Source of the DNA: Variovorax terrae
GTDB lineage: Bacteria; Pseudomonadota; Gammaproteobacteria; Burkholderiales; Burkholderiaceae_C
Direction: 5' to 3'
Assembly: GCF_022809125.1 (NCBI RefSeq)
Contig: NZ_JALGBI010000001.1
Coordinates: 2,542,001 to 2,606,000, forward strand
DNA length: 64,000 nucleotides
Below are positions 1-9,531 of the stretch, piece after piece. The stretch's first letter is position 1, and the number at the start of each line of letters is the position of its first letter. A program made the position numbers and the translations under genes. The notes beneath the pieces are model-generated. The model worked only from the letters and a program-made list of their open reading frames with translations, had not been told where the DNA came from and ran no database searches.

Positions 1-1468
1 ACACGGCCTGCGCCACCAGCGCGACAACCACGTTCAGCAGCAAGGCGACCAGGCCGGTGTACAAGGCATAGGAGTGGCCGCCGAGAACAAAGGTGTGCAC
101 CGGCTTGATGCCGTCGGCATAGGCCAGCAGCGTGCCGGCCAGCATGCCCATGGCCCAGCCCAGCAGCAGGGCCGGCGCGCGGAAGAGGCGGAAGAACAGG
201 CCCAGCACCACCGACGGGAACGTCTGCAGGATCCAGACGCCGCCCAGCAGTTGCAAATCCAGCGCGTACTGCGTGGGAATGAACAGGATGAATACCAGCG
301 CGCCGAACTTCACCACCAGCGAGGCGATCTTGGCCACCCTGGCCTGGCCTTCAGGCGACAGCTCGGGGTTCACGTAAGCCTTCCAGAAGTTGCGCGTGAA
401 CAGGTTGGCCGCGCCGATCGACATCACCGCCGCCGGCACCAGGGCGCCGATGGCGATGGCCGCGAACGCGAAGCCGCTGAACCAGTCCGGAAACAGCGCG
501 GCGAACAGGCCCGGCACGACATCGTTGGGGGTTTTGACCACCAGATGCGCGGCGTGGGCCATGTAGCCCAGCAGGGCGATCAGCCCCAGCAGCAGCGTAT
601 AGGCCGGCAGGAACACGGCGTTCCTGCGGATGGTGTCGGCGCTTCTGGCGGCAAAGATGCCGGTCAGCGTGTGCGGGTACATGAAGGCCGCCAGGGCCGA
701 GCCCAGCGCCAGGCTGGCATAGGGCAGCATCTGCTGCGGCTGCAGGATCAGGCCCGTGGCGCCGCCCTTGGCCGCGAAGGCATCGCCGGCCGCCTGGAAC
801 ACGGCGCCGTAGCCGCCCAGCCGGGCCGGCACCAGCACCACCGCGACCAGCACCACGATGTAGATCATCAGGTCCTTCACAAAGGCAATCAGCGCCGGCG
901 CGCGCAGGCCGGCCGAGTAGGTGTAGAGCGCCAGGATGACGAAGGCCGCCGCCAGCGGCAGTTCGCCCGACAGGCCCAGCGCCTTGATCACCACCTCCAT
1001 CCCAACGAGCTGCAGCGCGATGTAGGGCATGGTGGCCACCACGCCCGTCAGCGCCACGGCCAGCTCCAGTGTGCGCGAGCCGTAGTGGCCATAGACCACA
1101 TCGGCGGCCGTCACGTGCCCGGCCTCGCGCGCCCGGGTCCACAGCCGCGGCATGATGGCGAAGACGATGGGGTACACCACGATGGTGTAGGGCAATGCAA
1201 AGAAGCCATAGGCGCCCACGGCGTACACCAGCGCCGGCACCGCGATCACCGTGTAGGCCGTGTAGAAATCGCCGCCCACCAGGAACCAGGTGATCCAGGC
1301 GCCGAAGCGGCGGCCTCCCAGGCCCCACTCGTCCAGGTGCTGGCCGGGCCCGGGCGACGCGGGGCCGCGCTGCCAGCGCGACGCCACGAAGCCCATTACC
1401 GTCACCAGCGCAAAGAAGAACACGAACACCGCCAGCGCGGTCCAGTGGATGCGGGAGTCGGCCATCAT
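1..1468 (-). CDS. Sodium:solute symporter, monocarboxylate permease type (3' end cut by window edge)
   Basis: Inner-membrane sodium-coupled transporter of the SSS family, probably for a short monocarboxylate such as acetate, lactate or pyruvate. About 489 codons are visible, close to the usual length, so only the last few residues lie beyond base 1. The frame begins ADSRIHWTALAVF and carries a run of hydrophobic helices with family-typical stretches such as GGDFYTAYT and VKDLMIYIVV. The start codon overlaps the stop of the DUF3311 gene in an ATGA arrangement, so the two are translationally coupled. A DUF3311 small protein next to an SSS permease is the known gene pair of MctP-type uptake systems. 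The substrate is inferred from that pairing and from the neighbouring acyl-CoA genes; the sequence does not show it directly. Confidence 0.85.
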   Translation of the reverse strand, partial: MMADSRIHWTALAVFVFFFALVTVMGFVASRWQRGPASPGPGQHLDEWGLGGRRFGAWITWFLVGGDFYTAYTVIAVPALVYAVGAYGFFALPYTIVVYPIVFAIMPRLWTRAREAGHVTAADVVYGHYGSRTLELAVALTGVVATMPYIALQLVGMEVVIKALGLSGELPLAAAFVILALYTYSAGLRAPALIAFVKDLMIYIVVLVAVVLVPARLGGYGAVFQAAGDAFAAKGGATGLILQPQQMLPYASLALGSALAAFMYPHTLTGIFAARSADTIRRNAVFLPAYTLLLGLIALLGYMAHAAHLVVKTPNDVVPGLFAALFPDWFSGFAFAAIAIGALVPAAVMSIGAANLFTRNFWKAYVNPELSPEGQARVAKIASLVVKFGALVFILFIPTQYALDLQLLGGVWILQTFPSVVLGLFFRLFRAPALLLGWAMGMLAGTLLAYADGIKPVHTFVLGGHSYALYTGLVALLLNVVVALVAQAV

Positions 1469-1653
1469 TCCTCCTCCTCGTCGTCAGGCGCCCGGTAGTG
1501 GCGGTACACCACCCAGGTCAGCAGCGCCGTCACGAACACCCAGGCCAGCTGGTACCAGTAGAAGAAGGGGAAGCCGAACAAGGCGGGCTGCGCGTGGTTG
1601 TAGAACGGCACGTACAGCAGGCCGGCAAACGGCAGCAGAAGAAGCACCCACAT
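1465..1653 (-). CDS. DUF3311 small membrane protein
   Basis: A 62-residue inner-membrane protein with two hydrophobic segments (about residues 2-17 and 27-48) and a strongly acidic tail ending DDEEEE. DUF3311 proteins are the small partners encoded directly before SSS-type monocarboxylate permeases. Here the stop codon overlaps the permease start by four bases. The function of the family is not established; a role in assembly or stability of the permease is inferred from the constant linkage. A TATAGT hexamer at 1686-1691 on the same strand is a plausible -10 element for the pair. Confidence 0.85.
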   Translation of the reverse strand: MWVLLLLPFAGLLYVPFYNHAQPALFGFPFFYWYQLAWVFVTALLTWVVYRHYRAPDDEEEE

Positions 1654-1685
1654 ATGTTGTCTTTCTTCATAGGGGGATGCAGAAA

Positions 1686-1691
1686 ACTATA
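1686..1691 (-). promoter_or_regulatory. Possible -10 element for DUF3311-symporter pair
   Basis: On the minus strand this reads TATAGT, 32 bases before the DUF3311 start codon. A weak -35 candidate (TGCACA) lies 16 bases further upstream. It is supported only by its position and hexamer match. Confidence 0.35.
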
Positions 1692-1795
1692 CGCCTCGGG
1701 CCGGCGATGTGCAGCGGCCGGCATTCCCCGTTTTGCCCGCAGGGATATGGGCCGGCGCTACGGGCCGGGGCCGCGCAGCGCCCTGTCCAGGCATT

Positions 1796-1815
1796 GGCCG
1801 GCGTTCTCGCCGGCC
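1796..1815 (-). terminator. Hairpin after scoB
   Basis: A perfect 8-bp stem, GGCCGGCG and CGCCGGCC, with a 4-base loop begins four bases past the scoB stop codon. There is no T tract, so it is a weak intrinsic terminator or an mRNA-end-protecting hairpin. It separates scoAB from the downstream DUF3311-symporter unit. Confidence 0.45.
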
Positions 1816-1819
1816 TTCG

Positions 1820-2455
1820 TCAGAGCAGCTTGACGCCGGTCTTGGACTGCAGGAACTCCTGCGTCACCCCGGGTGCCAACTCGACCAGCTTCAGGCCCTG
1901 CGGCGTGACGTCGAGCACGGCCAAGTCGGTGATGATGCGGTCGACCACGCCCACGCCGGTCAGCGGCAGCGTGCACTTGGGCAGGATCTTCAAGTCCTCG
2001 GTGCCGTCCTTTTTCTTCGCGACATGCTCCATCAGCACGATCACGCGCTTGACGCCGGCCACCAGGTCCATGGCGCCGCCCATGCCCTTGACCATCTTGC
2101 CCGGGATCATCCAGTTGGCCAGGTCGCCGTGCTCGCTGACCTGCATGGCGCCGAGGATGGACAGGTTGATCTTGCCGCCGCGGATCATCGCGAAGCTGTC
2201 ATGGCTGCCGAAGATCGACGAGCCCTTGATGGTGGTGACGGTCTGCTTGCCGGCGTTGATGAGGTCGGCGTCGACCTGGTCTTCCGTCGGGAACGGGCCG
2301 ATGCCCAGCATGCCGTTCTCGCTTTGCAGCCAGACCTCCTTGTCGCCGGTGAAATTGGCCACCAGCGTGGGAATGCCGATGCCGAGGTTGACGTAGAAGC
2401 CGTCTTCGAGTTCCTGCGCGGCGCGCGCCGCCATTTGGTCTTGCGTCCAGGGCAT
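1820..2455 (-). CDS. scoB: 3-oxoacid CoA-transferase subunit B
   Basis: Beta subunit of succinyl-CoA:3-ketoacid CoA-transferase, which moves CoA from succinyl-CoA to acetoacetate (or 3-oxoadipate in close relatives) in the cytoplasm. The 211-residue length is normal. The start region has [12 protein letters not shown], and the SENGMLGIG motif near residue 45 carries the glutamate that forms the enzyme-CoA thioester. It follows scoA by four bases, so the two are co-translated and form one enzyme. In this setting, with a PAS-LuxR regulator opposite and a PHB depolymerase elsewhere in the window, ketone-body or PHB-breakdown use is likely. PcaIJ-type 3-oxoadipate specificity cannot be excluded by reading alone. 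Confidence 0.93.
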   Translation of the reverse strand: MPWTQDQMAARAAQELEDGFYVNLGIGIPTLVANFTGDKEVWLQSENGMLGIGPFPTEDQVDADLINAGKQTVTTIKGSSIFGSHDSFAMIRGGKINLSILGAMQVSEHGDLANWMIPGKMVKGMGGAMDLVAGVKRVIVLMEHVAKKKDGTEDLKILPKCTLPLTGVGVVDRIITDLAVLDVTPQGLKLVELAPGVTQEFLQSKTGVKLL

Positions 2456-2459
2456 GATG

Positions 2460-3167
2460 TCAGGCTCCTTGTTTTTCAGTGATCGTGCGCTTCTCGATGC
2501 GCTTCTCGGGCGTGGCGTTGAGCACCAGGCGGTGCACGTAGATGCCCGGCAGATGGATGTCGTCGGGCGCGAGTTCGCCGACTTCGACGATCTTCTCCAC
2601 CTCGACCACGCAGACCTTCCCGGCCATGGCCACGGCGGGGTTGAAGTTGCGCGCGGTGAGGTTGAAGCGCAGGTTGCCGGATGTATCGGCCACGGCCGCC
2701 TTGACCAGCGCCACGTCGGGCACCAGCGAACGTTCCATCACATAGGTCTCGCCGTCGAAGTCACGCAGCTCCTTGCCTTCGGCCACCTGGGTGCCGACGC
2801 CGGTCTTGGTGAAGAACGCCGGGATGCCCGCGCCGCCGGCGCGCAGCTTCTCGGCCAGCGTGCCCTGCGGCGTGAACTCCAGCTCGAGTTCGCCCGCGAG
2901 GTACTGGCGCTCGAACTCCTTGTTCTCGCCCACGTAGCTCGAAATCATCTTCTTGATCTGGCGCGTCTCCAGCAGCTTGCCGAGGCCGAAGCCGTCGACG
3001 CCCGCGTTGTTGGAAATCACGGTCAGGTTCTTCGCGCCGCTGTCGCGCAGCGCGTCGATCAGGGCCTCGGGGATGCCGCACAGGCCGAAGCCGCCGACCG
3101 CCAGCAACTGGCCATCCTGGACGACGCCCTTGAGGGCCTCGGCGGCGGAGGGGGAAAGTTTGTTCAC
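2460..3167 (-). CDS. scoA: 3-oxoacid CoA-transferase subunit A
   Basis: Alpha subunit of the same CoA-transferase, 235 residues. The glycine-rich [13 protein letters not shown] motif near residue 26 and the [12 protein letters not shown] stretch are classic for the subunit A family and contribute to CoA binding. It is the first gene of the scoAB pair and is divergent from the PAS-LuxR regulator; the 76-bp gap between them holds an inverted repeat likely to be the regulator's target. The start is preceded by AGGAGA on the minus strand, about six bases before the ATG, which supports the chosen start. Confidence 0.93.
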   Translation of the reverse strand: MNKLSPSAAEALKGVVQDGQLLAVGGFGLCGIPEALIDALRDSGAKNLTVISNNAGVDGFGLGKLLETRQIKKMISSYVGENKEFERQYLAGELELEFTPQGTLAEKLRAGGAGIPAFFTKTGVGTQVAEGKELRDFDGETYVMERSLVPDVALVKAAVADTSGNLRFNLTARNFNPAVAMAGKVCVVEVEKIVEVGELAPDDIHLPGIYVHRLVLNATPEKRIEKRTITEKQGA

Positions 3168-3201
3168 AAAGGTCTCCTCTGGAAATTCAGAACGTTACGA
3201 T

Positions 3202-3223
3202 ACTACCTAGGAGCATACGTAGT
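3202..3223. promoter_or_regulatory. Imperfect inverted repeat, probable operator of PAS-LuxR regulator
   Basis: The arms ACTACCTA and TACGTAGT are separated by six bases and match at seven of eight positions. The element is centred in the 76-bp gap between scoA and the divergent PAS-LuxR gene, which places it well for control of both. LuxR-type HTH proteins bind such dyads as dimers. The link to this regulator is inferred from position. Confidence 0.55.
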
Positions 3224-3243
3224 TTTTCGTAAAGGTTAGCCCC

Positions 3244-3798
3244 ATGGAAGTGGATTACCGTCTCGCGTTCGACCTCGCCCCGGTGGGGCTGGTGCTGTCG
3301 CGCAACCGCGCCATTGTGGACTGCAATCAGCGTTTGTGCGAGATGTTCGGCGCCTCGCGCGAGGCACTGGTGGGCCAGTCGTTCCAGGTGCTGTACCCGA
3401 GCGTGGACGAGTACGAGCGCACCGGCGCGCGCATCGCGCCCATCATGAACGCCAAGGGCCACTACGCCGACGACCGCATCATGAAGCGCGTGGACGGCCG
3501 CTTCAAGGGCGAAACCTTCTGGTGCCACGTGACCGGCCGCGCGCTCAACCGCGCCGCGCCGCACGAGGCCGGCATCTGGAGCTTCGAGGACCTGAGCTCG
3601 CGCCGCCCGGTGAAGGCCGAGCTCACCGCGCGCGAGCGCGAGGTGGCGGCCCACCTGATGGACGGCCTGACCTCCAAGGAGATCGGCAAGGTGCTGGCCA
3701 TCAGCCACCGCACGGTGGAGATCTACCGCGCGCGGCTGATGCGCAAGTACAAGGCCAGCACCACGGCCGACCTCGTGCACAAGCTGATGGCGGGCTGA
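3244..3798 (+). CDS. PAS domain LuxR-type transcriptional regulator
   Basis: A 184-residue DNA-binding regulator. Residues about 5-115 form a PAS sensor domain (LAPVGLVLSRNRAIVDCNQ, with a conserved FWCHVTGRAL strand). Residues about 125-180 form a LuxR/GerE helix-turn-helix (LTAREREVAAHLMDGLTSKEIG). It has no receiver domain, so it is probably a one-component sensor that reads a small molecule, redox state or metabolite through PAS rather than a phosphorylated response regulator. It is divergent from scoAB across an inverted repeat. Regulators of this build commonly sit beside CoA-transferase and alcohol or acid oxidation genes in Comamonadaceae and Burkholderiales. Activation of scoAB is inferred. 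Confidence 0.85.
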   Translation: MEVDYRLAFDLAPVGLVLSRNRAIVDCNQRLCEMFGASREALVGQSFQVLYPSVDEYERTGARIAPIMNAKGHYADDRIMKRVDGRFKGETFWCHVTGRALNRAAPHEAGIWSFEDLSSRRPVKAELTAREREVAAHLMDGLTSKEIGKVLAISHRTVEIYRARLMRKYKASTTADLVHKLMAG

Positions 3799-3823
3799 GC
3801 GGGCGTGGCGTCACATTTCGGAT

Positions 3824-3890
3824 GCTACGTTTTCCATAGCAGCCAATGACCGCCCGACGCGGACATCGGGCCATTTTCACTGAAAATTTT
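3824..3890 (+). repeat. Dispersed Comamonadaceae-type repeat, copy A
   Basis: Shares the order TTTTCCATAGCA, ATGACCG, GGACATCGGGCC and ATTTTC with the other copies. It fills the gap between the convergent PAS-LuxR and pcaC-like genes, where a palindromic element can serve as a two-way transcription stop. Confidence 0.8.
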
Positions 3891-3895
3891 TGGAT

Positions 3896-4285
3896 TCAGG
3901 CCGGTTTGCCGGCATCCACCACCTCGGCCGCGGTGCGAAAGGCATCGACGGCCGCCGGCAGGCCGCAGTAGATGCTCGCGTGCAGCAGCACTTCCTGGAT
4001 TTCCTGCGGCGTGGCGCCGTTGTTGAGTGCGCCGCGCACATGGCCCTTGAGCTCGTGCTGCTTGCCCAGGGCGGCGAGGAAGGCCACCGTGACGAGGCTG
4101 CGGGTCTTGAGGTCCAGCCCCGGGCGCTGCCAGACGTCGCCCCAGGCGTTGCGCGTGATGTAGTGCTGGATCGGCAGCGTGAACTCGGTGGCGCCGGCGA
4201 ATGCCTTGGCCACGAAGTCCTCGCCCATCACCTGCTTGCGGGTGGCCAGGCCCTGGTCGAAGTCCTTGTCGGGAGGCGGGGTCAT
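3896..4285 (-). CDS. pcaC: 4-carboxymuconolactone decarboxylase-like protein
   Basis: A small cytoplasmic AhpD-fold protein of 129 residues, matching PcaC of the beta-ketoadipate pathway along its length: [10 protein letters not shown], an [22 protein letters not shown] core, then [14 protein letters not shown] and [16 protein letters not shown]. PcaC converts 4-carboxymuconolactone to 3-oxoadipate enol-lactone. No other pca gene lies beside it; a degenerate enol-lactonase homologue is found at 33207-33977. The ATG at 4285 is preceded by GGAG at good spacing. An ATG four codons upstream (4297) abuts the T tract of a terminator-like hairpin, so I chose 4285. A related CMD-family protein of other function remains possible. 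Confidence 0.82.
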   Translation of the reverse strand: MTPPPDKDFDQGLATRKQVMGEDFVAKAFAGATEFTLPIQHYITRNAWGDVWQRPGLDLKTRSLVTVAFLAALGKQHELKGHVRGALNNGATPQEIQEVLLHASIYCGLPAAVDAFRTAAEVVDAGKPA

Positions 4286-4298
4286 GCGGTTCTCCATG

Positions 4299-4316
4299 AA
4301 AAAACCACCGCATGGT
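4299..4316 (-). terminator. Short hairpin with T6 tail after the katG unit
   Basis: On the minus strand ACCAT and GTGGT can pair (four Watson-Crick pairs and one G-U) around a three-base loop, followed directly by TTTTTT. The stem is short, but the T tract is unusual in such GC-rich DNA. It lies between the small ORF after katG and the pcaC-like gene. Confidence 0.4.
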
Positions 4317-4353
4317 AGCCGCACGCCTCCCGCCGCAGGCATCGCCCGCGTGC

Positions 4354-4446
4354 TCAGCCCACGTAGCCGTGCGCCAGGTTCGCCAGCACCACCACCAGGC
4401 CGGTGCCGGAGATAGCCAGGCCCACGGCGGTCCTGATGCGCTTCAT
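4354..4446 (-). CDS. Predicted 30-residue membrane peptide downstream of katG
   Basis: A small open frame of 30 codons that begins [14 protein letters not shown] and ends LAHGYVG. The start has an ideal ribosome-binding site (AGGAGG, six bases before the ATG) that lies in the 15-base gap after the katG stop. The peptide has a basic N-terminus followed by one hydrophobic segment (about residues 8-26), as expected for a single-pass membrane peptide. I do not recognise a family. Being a short in-frame run of hydrophobic codons behind a strong Shine-Dalgarno sequence makes it a credible unannotated gene co-transcribed with katG. Confidence 0.5.
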   Translation of the reverse strand: MKRIRTAVGLAISGTGLVVVLANLAHGYVG

Positions 4447-4461
4447 GAGGTCCCTCCTCTC

Positions 4462-6687
<2,226 letters not shown>

Positions 6688-6713
6688 CTAGGCACTGCGG
6701 GCAAATCGGTAAA

Positions 6714-6750
6714 GACAATCAGATATATCCCTCCGATAGTTTTTATATTC
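6714..6750. promoter_or_regulatory. OxyR-like core between katG and an AhpD-like gene
   Basis: ATAT at 6725-6728, seven bases, then ATAG at 6736-6739 reads on the minus strand as CTAT-N7-ATAT, close to the two central boxes of the OxyR consensus (CTAT-N7-ATAG). The outer boxes match poorly. OxyR control of katG is usual in this group. Confidence 0.35.
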
Positions 6751-6850
6751 CACACCCCCGAGGGCCCGGCCGCCGCGCCTATGATGGAGACACCGGCCGT
6801 GCGCCGCCTGCGCATGCCCGCCCGCTTCATCCCATCCAGGAGATCTGCCC

Positions 6851-7447
6851 GTGTCCCAGCGCTACCCCGCCCCCGAACTGAACGACCTGCCCGACGACAT
6901 CCGCGCCAAGATCCTCGAGGTGCAGGAGAAGTCCGGCTTCATCCCCAACGTGTTCATCGCGCTGGCGCGCCGGCCGGCCGAGTGGCGCGCCTTCTTCGCC
7001 TACCACGACGCGCTGATGGCGCCCGAGACCGCGGGCCGCGACAGCGGCCTCAGCAAGGGCGACCGCGAGATGATCGTCACCACCACCAGCGCAGCCAACC
7101 AGTGCCTGTACTGCGTGGTGGCGCACGGCGCCATCCTGCGCATCCACGAGAAGAAGCCGCTGGTGGCCGACCAGGTGGCCGTCAACTACCGCAAGGCCGA
7201 CATCACGCCGCGCCAGCGCGCCATGCTCGACTTCGCGATGAAGGTCTGCCTGCGCTCGCACGAGATCGGCGAGGACGACTTCGCGCCGCTGCACGCGCAC
7301 GGCTTCTCCGACGAGGACATCTGGGACATCGCCGCCATCACCGCGTTCTTCGGCCTGTCCAACCGCATCGCCTCGTTCAGCAGCATGCTGCCCAACCCCG
7401 AGTTCTACCTGATGGGCCGCGTGCCCAGGGCCAAGCCGGCGGCCTGA
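6851..7447 (+). CDS. AhpD-like peroxidase-related protein (CMD family)
   Basis: A 198-residue cytoplasmic protein of the uncharacterised peroxidase-related branch of the CMD/AhpD family. The active-site motif CLYCVVAHG (about residues 83-91) has the two redox cysteines and the histidine of AhpD-type alkylhydroperoxidases. The flanking SNRIASFSSMLPN end is typical of this branch. The start is GTG at 6851 behind AGGAG. It is divergent from katG, and the shared region with an OxyR-like core suggests both answer to peroxide. The physiological thiol partner is unknown. Confidence 0.85.
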   Translation: MSQRYPAPELNDLPDDIRAKILEVQEKSGFIPNVFIALARRPAEWRAFFAYHDALMAPETAGRDSGLSKGDREMIVTTTSAANQCLYCVVAHGAILRIHEKKPLVADQVAVNYRKADITPRQRAMLDFAMKVCLRSHEIGEDDFAPLHAHGFSDEDIWDIAAITAFFGLSNRIASFSSMLPNPEFYLMGRVPRAKPAA

Positions 7448-7460
7448 GCAGCGCCCGGCC

Positions 7461-7526
7461 GCTCCTGTTTCAATAGCATGAAACAACCACGGGACGAGGA
7501 CCTTGGCCGGTTTTCATTCAAAAATC
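7461..7526 (+). repeat. Dispersed Comamonadaceae-type repeat, copy B
   Basis: GCTCCTGTTTCAATAGCA, then ACCACGGGACGAGGACCTTG, GGCCGG and TTTTCATTCAAAAATC follow the family order. It fills the 77-bp gap between the convergent AhpD-like and TetR genes and ends at the TetR stop codon. Confidence 0.75.
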
Positions 7527-8160
7527 AGGCCCGCAGCACGCCCCAGACCATGCGCACCAGCTCGTCCTCGAACTCGGGCGTGCCCAGCAGCGGCGAATCC
7601 TCCAGCGAGGCGCTGCGGATCGTGCCCATGACGGCGCGCGTGGCCACGAACATCATGGCCGGCGTGGGCGCGCGCACGCCCGGGTCGTTGAGCTGGCCGA
7701 GCGCGAACGCATTGCGCTCGCCCGCCTCGCGCAGCGCCTGCGTCACGTTGTCGTGATGGTCCATGCGCCAGGCCAGCCGGATCATGGCGCGCCGGTGCTT
7801 CGGCCCGCTGCCGAACGATTCCACCAGTTGGTGCACCAGCTCGCGCACCACGGCCTGCGGGTCGCGCCGCTGTTGCACCGCCTGGCTCAGCAGGGCCTGC
7901 AGCCGCTCCATCACGCGGCGGCGCTCGCGCCCGATCATGGCCAGCAGGATGGCTTCCTTGCTCGGAAAGTACTGGTACAGCGTGCCGATCGAGAACCCGG
8001 CCTTGCGCGCCACCTTGTTGGTGGTCAGCGCCGCCTCGCCCTCGTCTTCCACAATCTGAGCCGTGGCCTGGAACAGGGCCTCGATGGTGCGCTGCGCGCG
8101 CTCCTGCGTGGGCAGTTTGCGCATGCTGTCAGAGGGCGGGCTCGGGGCGGCGTTCTTCAT
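7525..8160 (-). CDS. TetR family transcriptional regulator
   Basis: A 211-residue regulator. Residues about 19-65 form the TetR helix-turn-helix (ALTTNKVARKAGFSIGTLYQYF, then PSKEAILLAMI). The rest is an all-helical ligand-binding domain with no close signature. It is divergent from the ferritin-like hydrolase gene at 8258 across 97 bp, so control of that gene and of itself is likely. An alternative start exists at the internal Met before RKLPTQERAQRT. The inducer cannot be read from the sequence. Confidence 0.88.
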   Translation of the reverse strand: MKNAAPSPPSDSMRKLPTQERAQRTIEALFQATAQIVEDEGEAALTTNKVARKAGFSIGTLYQYFPSKEAILLAMIGRERRRVMERLQALLSQAVQQRRDPQAVVRELVHQLVESFGSGPKHRRAMIRLAWRMDHHDNVTQALREAGERNAFALGQLNDPGVRAPTPAMMFVATRAVMGTIRSASLEDSPLLGTPEFEDELVRMVWGVLRA

Positions 8161-8257
8161 GGCGGACGAGGAGTGAAAACTGAGCGATAAGCGAGTTGCG
8201 GGCCAGGCCGCAGAACTGAATAATGCTCATAAAACGGCTTCGCATCAAGGCTTTTCC

Positions 8258-9088
8258 ATGACCCAGCTCCCCATCCGCAAACTCGAGGTCGACCTGTCCG
8301 GCGGCTTTGCACGCCACTGGCATGGCGGCGACCCGTTCCGCAGCCAGTACTACAACGCGCTATCGATGAGCTTTCCGGTGGGCGAGCAGTTCTTCATCGA
8401 CTCGGTGCGCGCGGCCCTCAAGCTGCTGCCCGAGACCGAGGCCCACGCGCCGCTGCGCGCCACGATCCAGGGCTTCATCGGCCAGGAGGCCACGCACCGC
8501 CACATCCACGGCCTGTACAACGCGCAGTTGGAAAAACAGGGCCTGGTCAACCGCTGGCAGCACTGGGCCAGCTGGCGCATCGCCAAGACGCGCGGCTTCC
8601 ACCCGCTGCACGACCTGGCCGTGACCTGCGCCTACGAGCACTGCACCGCGGTGTTCGCCGACGGCACGCTGCGCCACGCGAGCTGGTTCGAGGCGGCCGA
8701 GCCGCGCATGCGCACGCTGTGGCGCTGGCACGCGGCCGAGGAAACCGAGCACAAGGCCGTGGCCTACGACCTCTACCTGGCCCTGGGCGGCAACCACAGG
8801 TGGCGCGTGTGGTGGTACAGCTACGTGCTCGCGGTGTTCGCGTTCGATGCGATGCGCCAGACCGTGCTCAACCTCTGGCGCGACGGCTCGCTGTTCAAGC
8901 CCCGCACCTGGTGGGGCGCGGCCACCTTCTTCTTTGGCCGCGACGGCCAGCTCTGGCGCTGCACCGGGCCGCTGCTGGCCTACTACCGCCGCGGCTTCCA
9001 CCCCGACCAGGACGGCGACCGCGCGCTGGCCGAGCGCTGGCTGGCCGCCAACGCCGACAGCTTCCGCGTGGTGCGCCCCGGCGCCTGA
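8258..9088 (+). CDS. Ferritin-like metal-dependent hydrolase (PF10118 type)
   Basis: A 276-residue protein of the predicted metal-dependent hydrolase family. The motifs FIGQEATHRHIHGLYN (about residues 71-86) and WHAAEETEHKAVAYDLY supply the Glu and His residues of a di-metal helical-bundle site. The YYNALSMSFPVGEQFFI start segment is also conserved. The reaction of the family is not known with certainty; members are often linked to lipid or hydrophobic-compound metabolism and to TetR repressors. The TetR gene divergent from it fits that pattern. Confidence 0.8.
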   Translation: MTQLPIRKLEVDLSGGFARHWHGGDPFRSQYYNALSMSFPVGEQFFIDSVRAALKLLPETEAHAPLRATIQGFIGQEATHRHIHGLYNAQLEKQGLVNRWQHWASWRIAKTRGFHPLHDLAVTCAYEHCTAVFADGTLRHASWFEAAEPRMRTLWRWHAAEETEHKAVAYDLYLALGGNHRWRVWWYSYVLAVFAFDAMRQTVLNLWRDGSLFKPRTWWGAATFFFGRDGQLWRCTGPLLAYYRRGFHPDQDGDRALAERWLAANADSFRVVRPGA

Positions 9089-9111
9089 GCGCCACAGTCT
9101 CTGGGCCGCCG

Positions 9112-9531
9112 CTACAGCAGCTGCGCGCGCACCCAGTCGGGCAGCGGCGCCGATTTCTGCGCCGGAAAATTCACCCAGATGGTGGTGGCGCCGCCCGCCG
9201 CGCAGATCACGCCGGGGGCGTCCGCGCGCTCCATGGTGCCCCAGCTCTCGAAGGTGCTGCGCGCCGGGTCGCTCACGTACATCTTCATCAGCACATCGCC
9301 CGGGTATTCGAGCTGCTTGTAGAAGTTGCAGAAGGCGTTGACGATCACCGGCCCCTCGCCTTTCGGATCGGGCTGGCAGCCGATGCTGCGCATCCATTCG
9401 ATGCGGATGGTCTCGAGGTAGCGGAAATAGGTGGTGTTGTTGACGTGGCCCATCGCGTCCATGTCGCCCCAGCGGATGGGAATGCTCATGGTGTGGACCA
9501 GCTTCTTCTTCTCGGGGAGTTCGATCTTCAT
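9112..9531 (-). CDS. Acyl-CoA thioesterase, 4-hydroxybenzoyl-CoA type hotdog protein
   Basis: A 139-residue single-hotdog enzyme that hydrolyses an acyl-CoA thioester. The catalytic loop RWGDMDAMGHVNN (about residues 20-32) contains the Asp of the 4HBT family, followed by the YFRYLETIRIEWM helix. Its ATG overlaps the stop of the EamA exporter gene (ATGA), so it is translationally coupled to that gene. The substrate is unknown. The full length is normal for the family. Confidence 0.88.
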   Translation of the reverse strand: MKIELPEKKKLVHTMSIPIRWGDMDAMGHVNNTTYFRYLETIRIEWMRSIGCQPDPKGEGPVIVNAFCNFYKQLEYPGDVLMKMYVSDPARSTFESWGTMERADAPGVICAAGGATTIWVNFPAQKSAPLPDWVRAQLL

